DNA of 64,000 nt from Micromonospora violae (GTDB lineage Bacteria; Actinomycetota; Actinomycetes; Mycobacteriales; Micromonosporaceae): the NCBI RefSeq assembly GCF_004217135.1, contig NZ_SHKK01000001.1, forward strand, positions 7,006,001 to 7,070,000, given 5' to 3'. Within the stretch, counting starts at the first letter, position 1. Every line of letters starts with the position of its first letter. The notes under the pieces are model-generated. The model was not told the DNA's origin. It worked only from the letters and a program-made list of their open reading frames with translations, and searched no databases. Below, piece by piece: positions 18,065 to 25,444 of this stretch. The translations under genes and the position numbers were made by a program.

Positions 18065-18135
18065 GCGAGCGAATCGTCGGGCTCAGCAGCGGTGCCGTTC
18101 AGGCCGCCGCGAAGCGAAGCGGAGCGGTGGCATGA
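18061..18135 (+). CDS. 24-codon coupling mini-ORF (repeat cassette)
   Basis: An ORF beginning [10 protein letters not shown] and ending [10 protein letters not shown]. Its ATG overlaps the acyltransferase stop (ATGA at 18061-18064) and its own stop overlaps the gpsA start (ATGA at 18132-18135). The sequence GGCATGAGCG occurs at 18058-18067 and again at 18129-18138, so the block between is a 71-bp insertion flanked by a 10-bp direct repeat. I recall similar short MSERI...SGAVA reading frames scattered between Micromonospora genes, so it is probably a dispersed element. Whether the peptide has any function is unknown. Confidence 0.6.
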   Translation: MSERIVGLSSGAVQAAAKRSGAVA

Positions 18136-19139
18136 GCGGTCACGTCGCGGTGCTCGGTGCCGGTTCCTGGGGCACCGCGTTCGCCAAGATCCTCGCCGAC
18201 GCGGGGCGGGACGTGACGGTGTGGGCCCGCCGCGCGCCGGTCGCCGAGAGCATCCGGACCGAGCGCCGCAATCCGGAGTACCTGCCCGACCTGGTGCTGC
18301 CGGCCCGCGTCACCGCCACCGCCGACGCCGCCGAGGCGATCACCGGCGCCGAGGTGGTGGTGCTGGCCGTGCCGTCGCAGACCCTGCGCGGCAACCTCGC
18401 CCAATGGGCCGGGTACCTGCACCCGGACTCCACCCTGGTGTCGCTGATGAAGGGCATCGAGCTGGGCACCACCAAGCGGATGAGCGAGGTCATCGTGGAG
18501 ACCGCCGGGGTCGCCGCGGACCGGGTGGTCGTCGTGTCCGGTCCGAACCTGGCCCCGGAGATCGCCGCCGAGCAGCCCGCCGCGACCGTTGTCGCCGGCA
18601 CGAACAGCGCCCGCGCCACGCTCGTCCAGTCGTCGATCCGGACGCCGTACCTGCGCCCCTACACCAACGACGACGTGATCGGCTGTGAGCTGGGCGGGGC
18701 GGTCAAGAACGTGATCGCCCTGTCGTACGGCATCGCCACCGCGATGGGTTTCGGCGACAACACCCGGGCCATGCTGATGACCCGTGGGCTGGCCGAGACG
18801 GCGCGGCTGGGCGTGGCGCTCGGCGCGGACCCGATCACCTTCGCCGGCCTCGCGGGCATGGGTGACCTGGTCGCCTCCTGCTCGTCCCCACTGGCCCGCA
18901 ACCGCACCTTCGGCGAGCACCTGGGTCGGGGTGAGACGCTGGAGCAGGCCCAGGCCGCCACCCGGCAGACCGCCGAGGGCGTGAAGAGCTGCCTGGCGAT
19001 CCGCGACCTGTCCCGGGCGCACGGCGTGGAGATGCCGATCACCGAGCACGTCGAGCGGATCTGCCACGAGGGGATGGACCCGCGCCTCGCCGTGGAGACC
19101 CTGATGAGCCGCACCGCCAAACCCGAGTCGTACGAGTGA
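18132..19139 (+). CDS. gpsA: NAD(P)-dependent glycerol-3-phosphate dehydrogenase
   Basis: A 335-residue cytosolic enzyme reducing dihydroxyacetone phosphate to sn-glycerol-3-phosphate for phospholipid synthesis. The N-terminal Rossmann motif [17 protein letters not shown] is followed by [26 protein letters not shown], the catalytic-lysine segment [18 protein letters not shown] and the substrate-binding [12 protein letters not shown]. Full length. The ATG at 18132 overlaps the stop of the mini-ORF. An operon with the acyltransferase is clear, and the next gene begins 8 bases after the stop. Confidence 0.96.
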   Translation: MSGHVAVLGAGSWGTAFAKILADAGRDVTVWARRAPVAESIRTERRNPEYLPDLVLPARVTATADAAEAITGAEVVVLAVPSQTLRGNLAQWAGYLHPDSTLVSLMKGIELGTTKRMSEVIVETAGVAADRVVVVSGPNLAPEIAAEQPAATVVAGTNSARATLVQSSIRTPYLRPYTNDDVIGCELGGAVKNVIALSYGIATAMGFGDNTRAMLMTRGLAETARLGVALGADPITFAGLAGMGDLVASCSSPLARNRTFGEHLGRGETLEQAQAATRQTAEGVKSCLAIRDLSRAHGVEMPITEHVERICHEGMDPRLAVETLMSRTAKPESYE

Positions 19140-19147
19140 GGAAACCG

Positions 19148-20266
19148 ATGAGCGAGTGGGGAGACGGCACCCGCTGCGTACGCGCTGGCCTGCCCGAGCC
19201 GGCACCGGGGGACCCGTTCCTGCCGGGGCCGGTCTTCGCCGCGCCGTACCACCTCGACCCGTACGAGGGCCCGAGCGGGTCGCCGAACGGCTACGGTCGC
19301 CCCGACAACCCGACCCGGCGGCTGCTGGAAACGGCGGTCGGCGAGTTGGAGGGCGGCGACTGCCGGGTCTTCGCGACCGGTCAGGCGGCCATCACCGGCC
19401 TGCTGCTCACCCTGCTGCGGCCGGGGGACACCGTGGTGCTCCCCACCGACGGATACTTCCCGGTCCGGGCGTTCGCCACCGACGTGCTGGAGGCCATCGG
19501 CGTCCGGGTGCTCTTCGCGCCGACCGTCGGGCCGTACCCGTCGTTCGAGGGCGTCCGGCTGGTGCTGGTGGAGACGCCCGCCAACCCGGGCCTCGACGTG
19601 GTCGACGTGGCGGCCCTGGCCGAGCGCGCGCACGCCGCCGGGGCGCTGCTCGCGGTGGACAACACCACGGCCACCCCGCTCGGTCAGCGCCCGCTGGACC
19701 TCGGCGCCGACCTGGTGGTCGCCTCCGGCACGAAGGCGCTCACCGGCCACTCCGATCTGCTGCTGGGCTACCTGGCCACCCGGTCCGCCGAGCTGATCGA
19801 CGCGGTGACGACCTGGCGTACCACCACCGGGGCGGTCCCGGGTGCGTTCGACGCCTGGCTGGCCCACCGGTCACTGGCCACTCTCGACCTGCGGCTGGCG
19901 CGGCAGAGCGCGAACGCCGCCGCCGTCGCCGACCTGCTCGCCGGCCGGTCGGACGTGACCGGCCTGCGCTGGCCGGGGCGAGCCGAGGACCCCGCGTACC
20001 GGGTGGCCTCGGCGCAGATGCAGCGGATTCCGGGGGTGCTCTCGTTCGACCTGGGCGACGCCGACCGGGTGGGCCGGTTCATCTCGGCTGCCCGGCTGGT
20101 GGCCGCGGCGACCTCCTTCGGCGGCCTGCACACCACGGCGGACCGGCGGGCGCAGTGGGGCGACGACACCGCTCCCGGCTTCGTCCGGCTCTCCTGCGGC
20201 GTCGAGGACACCGCCGACCTGGTGGCCGACATCGCCGCCGCGCTCGACGCCGCCGGGCCAGCCTGA
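19148..20266 (+). CDS. cystathionine gamma-lyase-like PLP enzyme
   Basis: A 372-residue PLP-dependent enzyme of the Cys/Met metabolism family. The cofactor lysine is K196 in ASGTKALTGHSD; other signatures are FATGQAAITGLLLTLL (residues ~75-90), the VETPANPGLDVVD block near 141 and DNTTATP near 171. It may cleave cystathionine to cysteine or carry out a related gamma-elimination; the shortened N-terminus compared with classical CGL (~390-400 aa) makes the exact reaction uncertain. ATG at 19148 is preceded by GAGGA; a GTG at 19136 overlapping the gpsA stop is an alternative. Probably co-transcribed with gpsA. Confidence 0.88.
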   Translation: MSEWGDGTRCVRAGLPEPAPGDPFLPGPVFAAPYHLDPYEGPSGSPNGYGRPDNPTRRLLETAVGELEGGDCRVFATGQAAITGLLLTLLRPGDTVVLPTDGYFPVRAFATDVLEAIGVRVLFAPTVGPYPSFEGVRLVLVETPANPGLDVVDVAALAERAHAAGALLAVDNTTATPLGQRPLDLGADLVVASGTKALTGHSDLLLGYLATRSAELIDAVTTWRTTTGAVPGAFDAWLAHRSLATLDLRLARQSANAAAVADLLAGRSDVTGLRWPGRAEDPAYRVASAQMQRIPGVLSFDLGDADRVGRFISAARLVAAATSFGGLHTTADRRAQWGDDTAPGFVRLSCGVEDTADLVADIAAALDAAGPA

Positions 20267-20302
20267 GTTAGGGTGACGCCGGTCGCACCGGCGGCCCCGA
20301 CC

Positions 20303-20409
20303 GGAGGAGGTGAGTCCGATCCGCCCACAGACCGGACCGGCACGTCCTCCCGTTTTCCTGCCGCGATAGCGGCCTCGGGAGCGCCGGCAAGCGTTCCCGG
20401 AGGTTTCCC
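20303..20409 (+). promoter_or_regulatory. structured 5' leader with possible 19-codon leader ORF
   Basis: Three consecutive predicted hairpins fill the leader: GGAGGAGGTG (20303-20312) with CACGTCCTCC (20341-20350) and inner GTCCG/CGGAC; CCGC-GATA-GCGG (20361-20372); and CGGGAGCG with CGTTCCCG just before the GGAGG ribosome site at 20399. A GTG at 20310 opens a 19-codon frame ending at TAG 20367-20369. This looks like an attenuator or riboswitch-like leader of the downstream methyltransferase gene, but no known class was recognised. Confidence 0.4.
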
Positions 20410-21273
20410 ATGGCAACACCGTTCCCCACCGACCACGCCGCCCTCGTGAGCCGGCTGCGCGGCGCCGGCTGCGTCTACGCCGAGGACGAGGCCGATCTGC
20501 TACTGGCCGCCGCGGACACCCCGGCGGCCCTGGTCGAGCTGGCCGACCGCCGGGTGGCCGGCGAACCGTTGGAGTACGTGCTCGGCTGGGCCGAGTTCTG
20601 CGGCCTGCGGATCGCCGTCGACGAGGGTGTCTTCGTGCCGCGAGCCCGGACCGGCCTGCTGGTCGAGGTCGCGGCCGAGGTGACCGGCACGGCACCGGCG
20701 GTGGTCGACCTCTGCTGCGGCTCCGGGGCCACCACCGTCGCGTTGGCGCACCGGCTCGCGCCCCGCTGGATGGCCGCCGCCGACCTCGACCCGGCGGCCG
20801 TGGCCTGCGCGCGCCGCAACGTGGCCGGGCTGAACGTCGAGGTGTACGAGGGTGACCTCTTCGCCCCGCTGCCCGAACAGTGGCGGGGCCGCCTTGACCT
20901 GGTGGTCGCCAACGCCCCGTACGTGCCCACCGAGGCGGTCGCGCTCATGCCGCCAGAGGCGCGACTGCACGAGGCGCCGGTGGCGCTCGACGGCGGCCCG
21001 GACGGGCTCTCCGTGCTGCGCCGGGTGGGCGTCGACGCGGCCGGTTGGCTGGCGCCCGGCGGCCACCTGGTGGTCGAGGCCGGCACCACCCAGGTAGACG
21101 CCCTCTGCGCCGCGTTCACCGAGGCCGGCCTGCAACCAACCGTCCACCACGACAAAAACCGAGACGCCACCGCAATAACCGCCCGCCACCCCGCCAAACC
21201 CACCCCCCACCCCCCACCCCCCACCCGCCCCCGACCCCCTGACCCGCGTCGATCAAGGAGTTGTGGTGCCTGA
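20410..21273 (+). CDS. PrmC/HemK-like protein N5-glutamine methyltransferase
   Basis: A 287-residue SAM-dependent methyltransferase. Residues ~45-75 resemble the HemK N-terminal linker (EPLEYVLGWAEFCGL), the SAM motif is VVDLCCGSGATTVAL near residue 97, and the catalytic NPPY motif appears as NAPYVPTEAV near residue 177. PrmC methylates the GGQ glutamine of release factors; this paralogue with NAPY is usually annotated putative protein N5-glutamine methyltransferase and its substrate is uncertain. The last ~25 residues are Pro/His/Arg-rich low complexity; the last eight or so and the stop codon come from a hairpin repeat (21243-21327), so the natural C-terminus has probably been replaced. Confidence 0.85.
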   Translation: MATPFPTDHAALVSRLRGAGCVYAEDEADLLLAAADTPAALVELADRRVAGEPLEYVLGWAEFCGLRIAVDEGVFVPRARTGLLVEVAAEVTGTAPAVVDLCCGSGATTVALAHRLAPRWMAAADLDPAAVACARRNVAGLNVEVYEGDLFAPLPEQWRGRLDLVVANAPYVPTEAVALMPPEARLHEAPVALDGGPDGLSVLRRVGVDAAGWLAPGGHLVVEAGTTQVDALCAAFTEAGLQPTVHHDKNRDATAITARHPAKPTPHPPPPTRPRPPDPRRSRSCGA

Positions 21274-21327
21274 TTGATGCCACTGCGCGTCTTTTGTCCC
21301 CCACCACAAGTCCTTGATCGACGCGGG
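21243..21327. repeat. hairpin repeat family 1, copy B
   Basis: Arms of 26 nt (21243-21268 and 21302-21327) pair with one mismatch; the core resembles copy A (gatcaaggagttgtggtg versus gatcatggagttgtggtg). The loop is 33 nt, exactly as in copy A, with shared TGATGCC-like and CTTTTGTC-like blocks. It overlaps the 3' end of the PrmC-like gene, whose TGA stop lies at 21271-21273 in the loop. A C-rich tract (21200-21245) precedes it. Confidence 0.85.
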
Positions 21328-21451
21328 GGAGGGCGGGTCGGGCGCTTCGGTGCACGGTGGGCGGGGGCTCTCTCGGGGCGGCTGGGCATGGCGGGTTGGA
21401 GGGCTTGGCACTAGCCTCGGCTCACACTCATGACGGCGGGAGGCGGTTTCG

Positions 21452-22501
21452 GTGGGCAGCGCAGGGGTGCCGGTGGTCGTCGGGTTGGACAACGGCGGCA
21501 CCAGCAACAACGCCACCGTGCTGACGGTGGACGGCCGCTTCCTGGTGGACGGGCTGTTGGAGATCCCCAGCGAGGTGGGGGCCGGGCCGGAGGCGGCGAT
21601 CGAGGCGTTGGCCCGGGCGCTGGACGGTGCCCTGGCGCAGACGGGCGTGCCGCGTGACCTGGTCCAGGCGGTCGGGTTGGACACTCCCGGGCCGGCCAGC
21701 GCCGAGGGGGTCATCTCGTCGCGGGGGTCCACCAACTTCGCCCAACCGGCCTGGCGCGGCTTCGACGTGCGGGGGGCCCTGGAGCGGCGGCTCGGCCTGC
21801 CGGTGATCTATCACAACGACGGCAACGCGGCCGCCCTCTACGCCCACCACGTGCACTTCGGCACCCACGCGATGAACCGCTCGTCGGTGTCGGCGATCGT
21901 CGGCACCGGCCTCGGCGGCGGTGTGGTCGAGAGCGGCCGGGTGATCGCCGGTGCGGCCGGCATGGCGGGGGAGTTGGGCCACGTGCACATCCCGCTGAGC
22001 GGGCTGCTCGGCCCGGGCCAGCCGGAGCCCACCTGCGCCTGCGGCTTCACCGGGGACGTGGAGAGCGTCGCCTCGCTGACCGGCATCGAGCGCAACCTGC
22101 TGCCGTACTGGCTGACCCGGTACCCCGACCACCCGCTCGCCGCCGAACCGCTCGCCCGGGCGGCGAAGCTGGTCCGGGGGTACGGGGAGCGCGCGGACGC
22201 CCTCGCGCGGGACCTCTTCACCCAGCAGGCGATGGCGTTGGGTCGGCTGTTCACCGTCGCCGCGAACTTCACCGACCCGCACGCGTACTTCGTGGGCGGC
22301 GGTGTGGTGGAGGCGGCACCGGAGTTCCGCGACTGGTTCCTGGCGACGGTGCGGGAGCACACCGTGCTGCGCGAGGAGCAGGCGGCGGTGGCCACCTTCG
22401 CGTTGGTGCCGGACCGGGACATGGCCGGCGCCCGAGGTGTCGCGATTGCCGCGCTGGAGACGCTACGCGCCGTTGCGGAGCCCTCTCCGCTGGTGGCCTG
22501 A
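21452..22501 (+). CDS. ROK-family sugar kinase / glucokinase-like protein
   Basis: A 349-residue ROK (repressor, ORF, kinase) family protein without a DNA-binding domain, so a kinase-type member. The phosphate-1 motif is VGLDNGGTSNNATVL (residues ~9-23), GLDTPGPAS near 72 and GTGLGGGVVESGRV near 150 follow. The zinc site normally reads CxCGxxGCxE; here it is CACGFTGDVE, so one cysteine is replaced by Asp. The usual reaction is ATP-dependent phosphorylation of glucose or another hexose/amino sugar. GTG at 21452 with GGGAGG upstream. It stands alone, after the repeat element, upstream of a convergent DUF397 gene. Confidence 0.88.
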   Translation: MGSAGVPVVVGLDNGGTSNNATVLTVDGRFLVDGLLEIPSEVGAGPEAAIEALARALDGALAQTGVPRDLVQAVGLDTPGPASAEGVISSRGSTNFAQPAWRGFDVRGALERRLGLPVIYHNDGNAAALYAHHVHFGTHAMNRSSVSAIVGTGLGGGVVESGRVIAGAAGMAGELGHVHIPLSGLLGPGQPEPTCACGFTGDVESVASLTGIERNLLPYWLTRYPDHPLAAEPLARAAKLVRGYGERADALARDLFTQQAMALGRLFTVAANFTDPHAYFVGGGVVEAAPEFRDWFLATVREHTVLREEQAAVATFALVPDRDMAGARGVAIAALETLRAVAEPSPLVA

Positions 22502-22542
22502 GCCGGCGCGAGCCTGGACCCGCACCGGCCTGGCACGTCTGG

Positions 22543-22743
22543 TCAGCGTCGGGGTGGCGCCTGGGCGAAGGCGGCCCAGGCCGCCGTGGGGAACAGCAGG
22601 GCCGGGCCGGCCGGGTCCTTGGAGTCGCGGACGGCCACGAGCCGTGGGATCGCGGCAACCTCCACGCAGGCGCCCTCGTCGCCGCTGCGGCTGCTCTTGC
22701 GCCACGGCGCAGCGGCCAGGGCCTTTGTGATCGTCGGTGTCAT
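22543..22743 (-). CDS. DUF397 domain protein
   Basis: A 66-residue protein with the DUF397 pattern: WRKSSRSGDEGACVEVA near residue 14, followed by VAVRDSKDPAGPALLF and a C-terminal W-x-AF segment. DUF397 proteins are abundant in streptomycetes and relatives and are nearly always encoded next to an XRE/DUF5753 regulator, as here (5-base gap). In the BldB/AbaA-type and WhiJ-type pairs the small acidic protein modulates the regulator; a similar antagonist role is inferred. Confidence 0.9.
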   Translation of the reverse strand: MTPTITKALAAAPWRKSSRSGDEGACVEVAAIPRLVAVRDSKDPAGPALLFPTAAWAAFAQAPPRR

Positions 22744-22748
22744 CGGTC

Positions 22749-23594
22749 CTACCGTCCCTTCAGGACTGACAGGAGCATCTCGCGGCTGTCCGCCGGGCTG
22801 AGCGCCACGCTTCGGAGATGTTCCATGATCTTGGTGCAGGTACGCGTCTCGCCGGCGCGGTCGAGGATCATCTGACCTGCGACGGTCTCCACCGAGGCGA
22901 TGATCGGGTCCTCCGGGTCGGCGAATTCGAGGATGTGCAGGGAGCCCCGGGTGCCCCGGTGGTAGCCGGCGGAGAGCGGGATCACCTGGACGCTGATGTT
23001 CGGCAGCTCGGCCATCTTGACCAGGTGCCGCAGTTGTCCGTTCATCACCGACTGCTCACCGACCGGGCGGAGCAGCGCGCCCTCGTCGATGATCGCGTCG
23101 AAGATGGGCGGGTTGTCGCCGGTGAGCCGCTGTTGCCGGTCGAGCCGGACCTTGACCCGCTGCTCCACCAGGTCGTCGCCGAGGGTGTGCGGCCCGCCGC
23201 GCATCACGCCACGGACGTAGTCCGCGGTCTGCAGGAGGCCGGGCACGACCGAGGGCTCGAAGTTGGCGATGGCGGTCGCCTCGGCCTCCAGCGCGATGAA
23301 GTCGATGGTGCGGGGATCCAGCAGGTAGGAGTACGACACCCACCAGCCCGGCTTGCGGGCGTCCTTGGCGAGTAGCACCGCTGCGGCCACCTCCTCGGCG
23401 CTCACCCCGTACGACGTGAGCAGGGCGCGCACGGTGGCCGGGCTGATCAGGGTCTGGGCGTTCTCGTACCGGGAGAGGGTGCTGCGGGTGCTGTTGATCT
23501 CATCCGCCGCGGTCTCCAGCGTCAGCCCCGCGGCTTCCCGGTGGGTGCGCAGGGCGATGCCGAGCCGGCGGGCACGGGCGGTCTTCGGGGCCAT
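22749..23594 (-). CDS. XRE-family regulator with DUF5753 domain
   Basis: A 281-residue DNA-binding protein. Residues ~8-65 are a helix-turn-helix of the XRE type (LRTHREAAGLTLETAADEI and STRSTLSRYENAQ), and the remaining ~190 residues are DUF5753, with VPGLLQTADYVRGVM and ISVQVIPLSAGYH. This is the WhiJ-like regulator group that partners DUF397 proteins. The ATG at 23594 is chosen over a frame start at 23657 because it aligns with the family N-terminus (MAPKTARARRLG). It is divergent from a small-protein locus; an ACACGTGT palindrome at 23668 could be an operator. Confidence 0.9.
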   Translation of the reverse strand: MAPKTARARRLGIALRTHREAAGLTLETAADEINSTRSTLSRYENAQTLISPATVRALLTSYGVSAEEVAAAVLLAKDARKPGWWVSYSYLLDPRTIDFIALEAEATAIANFEPSVVPGLLQTADYVRGVMRGGPHTLGDDLVEQRVKVRLDRQQRLTGDNPPIFDAIIDEGALLRPVGEQSVMNGQLRHLVKMAELPNISVQVIPLSAGYHRGTRGSLHILEFADPEDPIIASVETVAGQMILDRAGETRTCTKIMEHLRSVALSPADSREMLLSVLKGR

Positions 23595-23738
23595 GCATCG
23601 ATGGTCGCACACATTTGCGGGAACGTCTGCATGAGAGAACGTCGATGAGAGTTGCATTCACGGCTGTACACGTGTCAATCTGTCATGGCGTCCTCACCGC
23701 CGGTTGTCGTGGCGACGGTGGTGGTGAGCGACCGGAGG

Positions 23739-23803
23739 GGATGGGGCGCGCGGCGATCGGGTTTCTCCCCCGTACCCGATCGTCGCGTGCCGCCCCACCA
23801 TCC
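23739..23803 (+). promoter_or_regulatory. long imperfect hairpin upstream of small-protein locus
   Basis: GGATGG...CGATCGGGT (23739-23761) pairs with ACCCGATCG...CCATCC (23774-23803); the inner 9 bp are perfect with a 12-nt loop. It sits 22 bases before a well-placed GGAAGGAG ribosome site, so it could be a terminator, attenuator or RNA-stability element of the downstream transcript. Confidence 0.5.
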
Positions 23804-23825
23804 CGGCCTGCCGGAAGGAGACGAC

Positions 23826-23876
23826 GTGCGAACCCGTCCGGAGCCCCCCGCCACACCCTTGGGCGGCGCGCGATGA
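23826..23876 (+). CDS. 16-aa leader-type ORF
   Basis: GTG at 23826 is preceded by GGAAGGAG (23813-23820) and encodes MRTRPEPPATPLGGAR, ending in a TGA that overlaps the ATG of the next gene (ATGA at 23873-23876). The strong ribosome site and overlap suggest translational coupling. Peptide function unknown; it could simply be a leader for the 72-aa gene. Confidence 0.45.
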   Translation: MRTRPEPPATPLGGAR

Positions 23877-24091
23877 CCCGCTTCCTCGTGGTGCTCACCG
23901 ACGTGCGCCCCGCCGAGGGCGTCAACCGCAACGAGCGCATCGCGCCGGAACGACGCCGGCAGGTCGTCGGCGCCAGCAGCCGGGAGGCCGCGGACCGCAT
24001 CGCCGGGGCGTTCATGGCGCTGGGCATGGTGCGGGCCGGCCGGCAGCGGGTGAAGGTGATCGCGGTCGGTCGCCGCCACTCCCGGGACTGA
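23873..24091 (+). CDS. small conserved-looking protein, 72 aa
   Basis: A 72-residue basic protein starting MTRFLVVLTDVRPAEGVNRNE and containing REAADRIAGAFMALGMVRAG. I do not recognise a family. It has no signal peptide or membrane segment. It begins at an ATGA overlap with a 16-codon ORF and lies 280 bases from the divergent XRE/DUF397 pair; these loci often combine an XRE regulator with small effector proteins, so it may belong to that module (inference). Confidence 0.55.
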   Translation: MTRFLVVLTDVRPAEGVNRNERIAPERRRQVVGASSREAADRIAGAFMALGMVRAGRQRVKVIAVGRRHSRD

Positions 24092-24288
24092 GCGAACGCC
24101 CAGGTCAGCGGTCTGCGACGCCGCTACCGTCCGATCACGTACCGTATAACCTCTGTTGACCGATTGCCGTGTCGCGCTGCGGCTCGCCGGGTATCGCCTC
24201 GCCCTGTCGCCACGCACAGTAAGGTCAACCGGGTGAGCGCCACCGGCGAGCACGACCAGCCGCAGTCGCGTACGAAGAGGTGACCGGA

Positions 24289-25389
24289 GTGACCACCCCA
24301 GGCAAGACCCGCGTGGCGATCGTCTTCGGCGGCCGCAGCCCGGAGCACGGCATCTCCTGTGTCAGCGCCGGCAGCGTGTTCGGTGCTCTCGACCCGGACG
24401 AGTACGAGGTGGTGCCGGTGGGTATCACCCGGGCCGGGCAGTGGGTGCTGACCAACGGAGATCCCGCCCAGCTCGCGATCAACGCCCGTCAGCTGCCGGA
24501 GATCACCGCCGACTCCGGCGACGACATCGTGCTGCGCGCCGATCCCACCGGCAACGGACTGATGGTGCTCGACCCGACCGAGGGTCCCCGGGTGTTGGCC
24601 GACGTGGACGTGGTCTTCCCGGTGCTGCACGGCGCGTACGGCGAGGACGGCACCATCCAGGGAATGCTGGAGATGGCCGGCATCCCCTACGTCGGGGCGA
24701 ACGTGTTCGCCTCCGCGGCCGCCATGGACAAGGAGTTCACCAAGAAGCTCTGTGCCGTCGAGGGCATCCCGGTCGGCTCGTACGCCGTGCTGCGCAACGG
24801 GATGACGCTCAGCGAGCAGGACAAGGAGCGGCTCGGTCTGCCGGTCTTCGTCAAGCCGTCCCGGGCCGGGTCGTCGTTCGGCGTCAGCAAGGTCACCGAC
24901 TGGGCGCACCTGGACGCGGCCGTCGCCGCCGCCCGGCAGTTCGACCCGAAGGTCATCATCGAGGCCGCGATCGTCGGCCGCGAGATCGAGTGCGGTGTGC
25001 TGGAGGGCGAAGCCGGAGGCGCGCCCGAGGCGTCCGTGCTGGCCGAGGTGCGGGTCGTCACCGACCACGACTTCTACGACTTCGAGGCGAAGTACCTCGA
25101 CGACTCCTGCGAGTACGACATTCCGGCCAACCTGCCGGAGCGGGTGACCCGCCAGGTGCAGGACTACGCCGTCCGCGCGTTCACCGCGTTGGACTGCGCT
25201 GGTCTGGCCCGGGCCGACTTCTTCGTCACCCCCGAGCTGGACGTCTACCTCAACGAGATCAACACGATGCCCGGCTTCACGCCGACGTCGATGTTCCCGC
25301 GGATGTGGGCGGCCTCCGGCCTGGAGTACCCGAAGCTGGTCAACCGCCTGATTCGTACCGCCCAGCACCGCGGCGTCGGCCTGCACTGA
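24289..25389 (+). CDS. ddl: D-alanine--D-alanine ligase
   Basis: A 366-residue ATP-grasp enzyme joining two D-Ala residues for peptidoglycan precursors. The N-terminal motif [16 protein letters not shown], the ATP-grasp blocks [19 protein letters not shown] near residue 184 and the C-terminal [16 protein letters not shown] segment with metal ligands are all present; this matches DdlA. The GTG at 24289 has AGAGG eight bases upstream; an in-frame GTG at 24280 would add three residues. In mycobacteria ddlA is also close to gpsA and thiL. It ends at a strong terminator shared with the convergent DUF3515 gene. Confidence 0.96.
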   Translation: MTTPGKTRVAIVFGGRSPEHGISCVSAGSVFGALDPDEYEVVPVGITRAGQWVLTNGDPAQLAINARQLPEITADSGDDIVLRADPTGNGLMVLDPTEGPRVLADVDVVFPVLHGAYGEDGTIQGMLEMAGIPYVGANVFASAAAMDKEFTKKLCAVEGIPVGSYAVLRNGMTLSEQDKERLGLPVFVKPSRAGSSFGVSKVTDWAHLDAAVAAARQFDPKVIIEAAIVGREIECGVLEGEAGGAPEASVLAEVRVVTDHDFYDFEAKYLDDSCEYDIPANLPERVTRQVQDYAVRAFTALDCAGLARADFFVTPELDVYLNEINTMPGFTPTSMFPRMWAASGLEYPKLVNRLIRTAQHRGVGLH

Positions 25390-25400
25390 GCCTGCCGACA

Positions 25401-25432
25401 CCCGCCCGCGCTGGCTGACTGGCGCGGGCGGG
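25401..25432. terminator. bidirectional terminator between ddl and DUF3515 gene
   Basis: CCCGCCCGCGC (25401-25411) and GCGCGGGCGGG (25422-25432) form an 11-bp perfect stem between convergent genes. Confidence 0.75.
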
Positions 25433-25444
25433 GTCGGTGCTGAT

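Noticed and set aside
21195..21330. C-rich tract plus inverted repeat considered as a CRISPR or integron attachment site
   Set aside because: No repeated spacers, no cas or integrase genes; it is one copy of the hairpin family preceded by low-complexity sequence.
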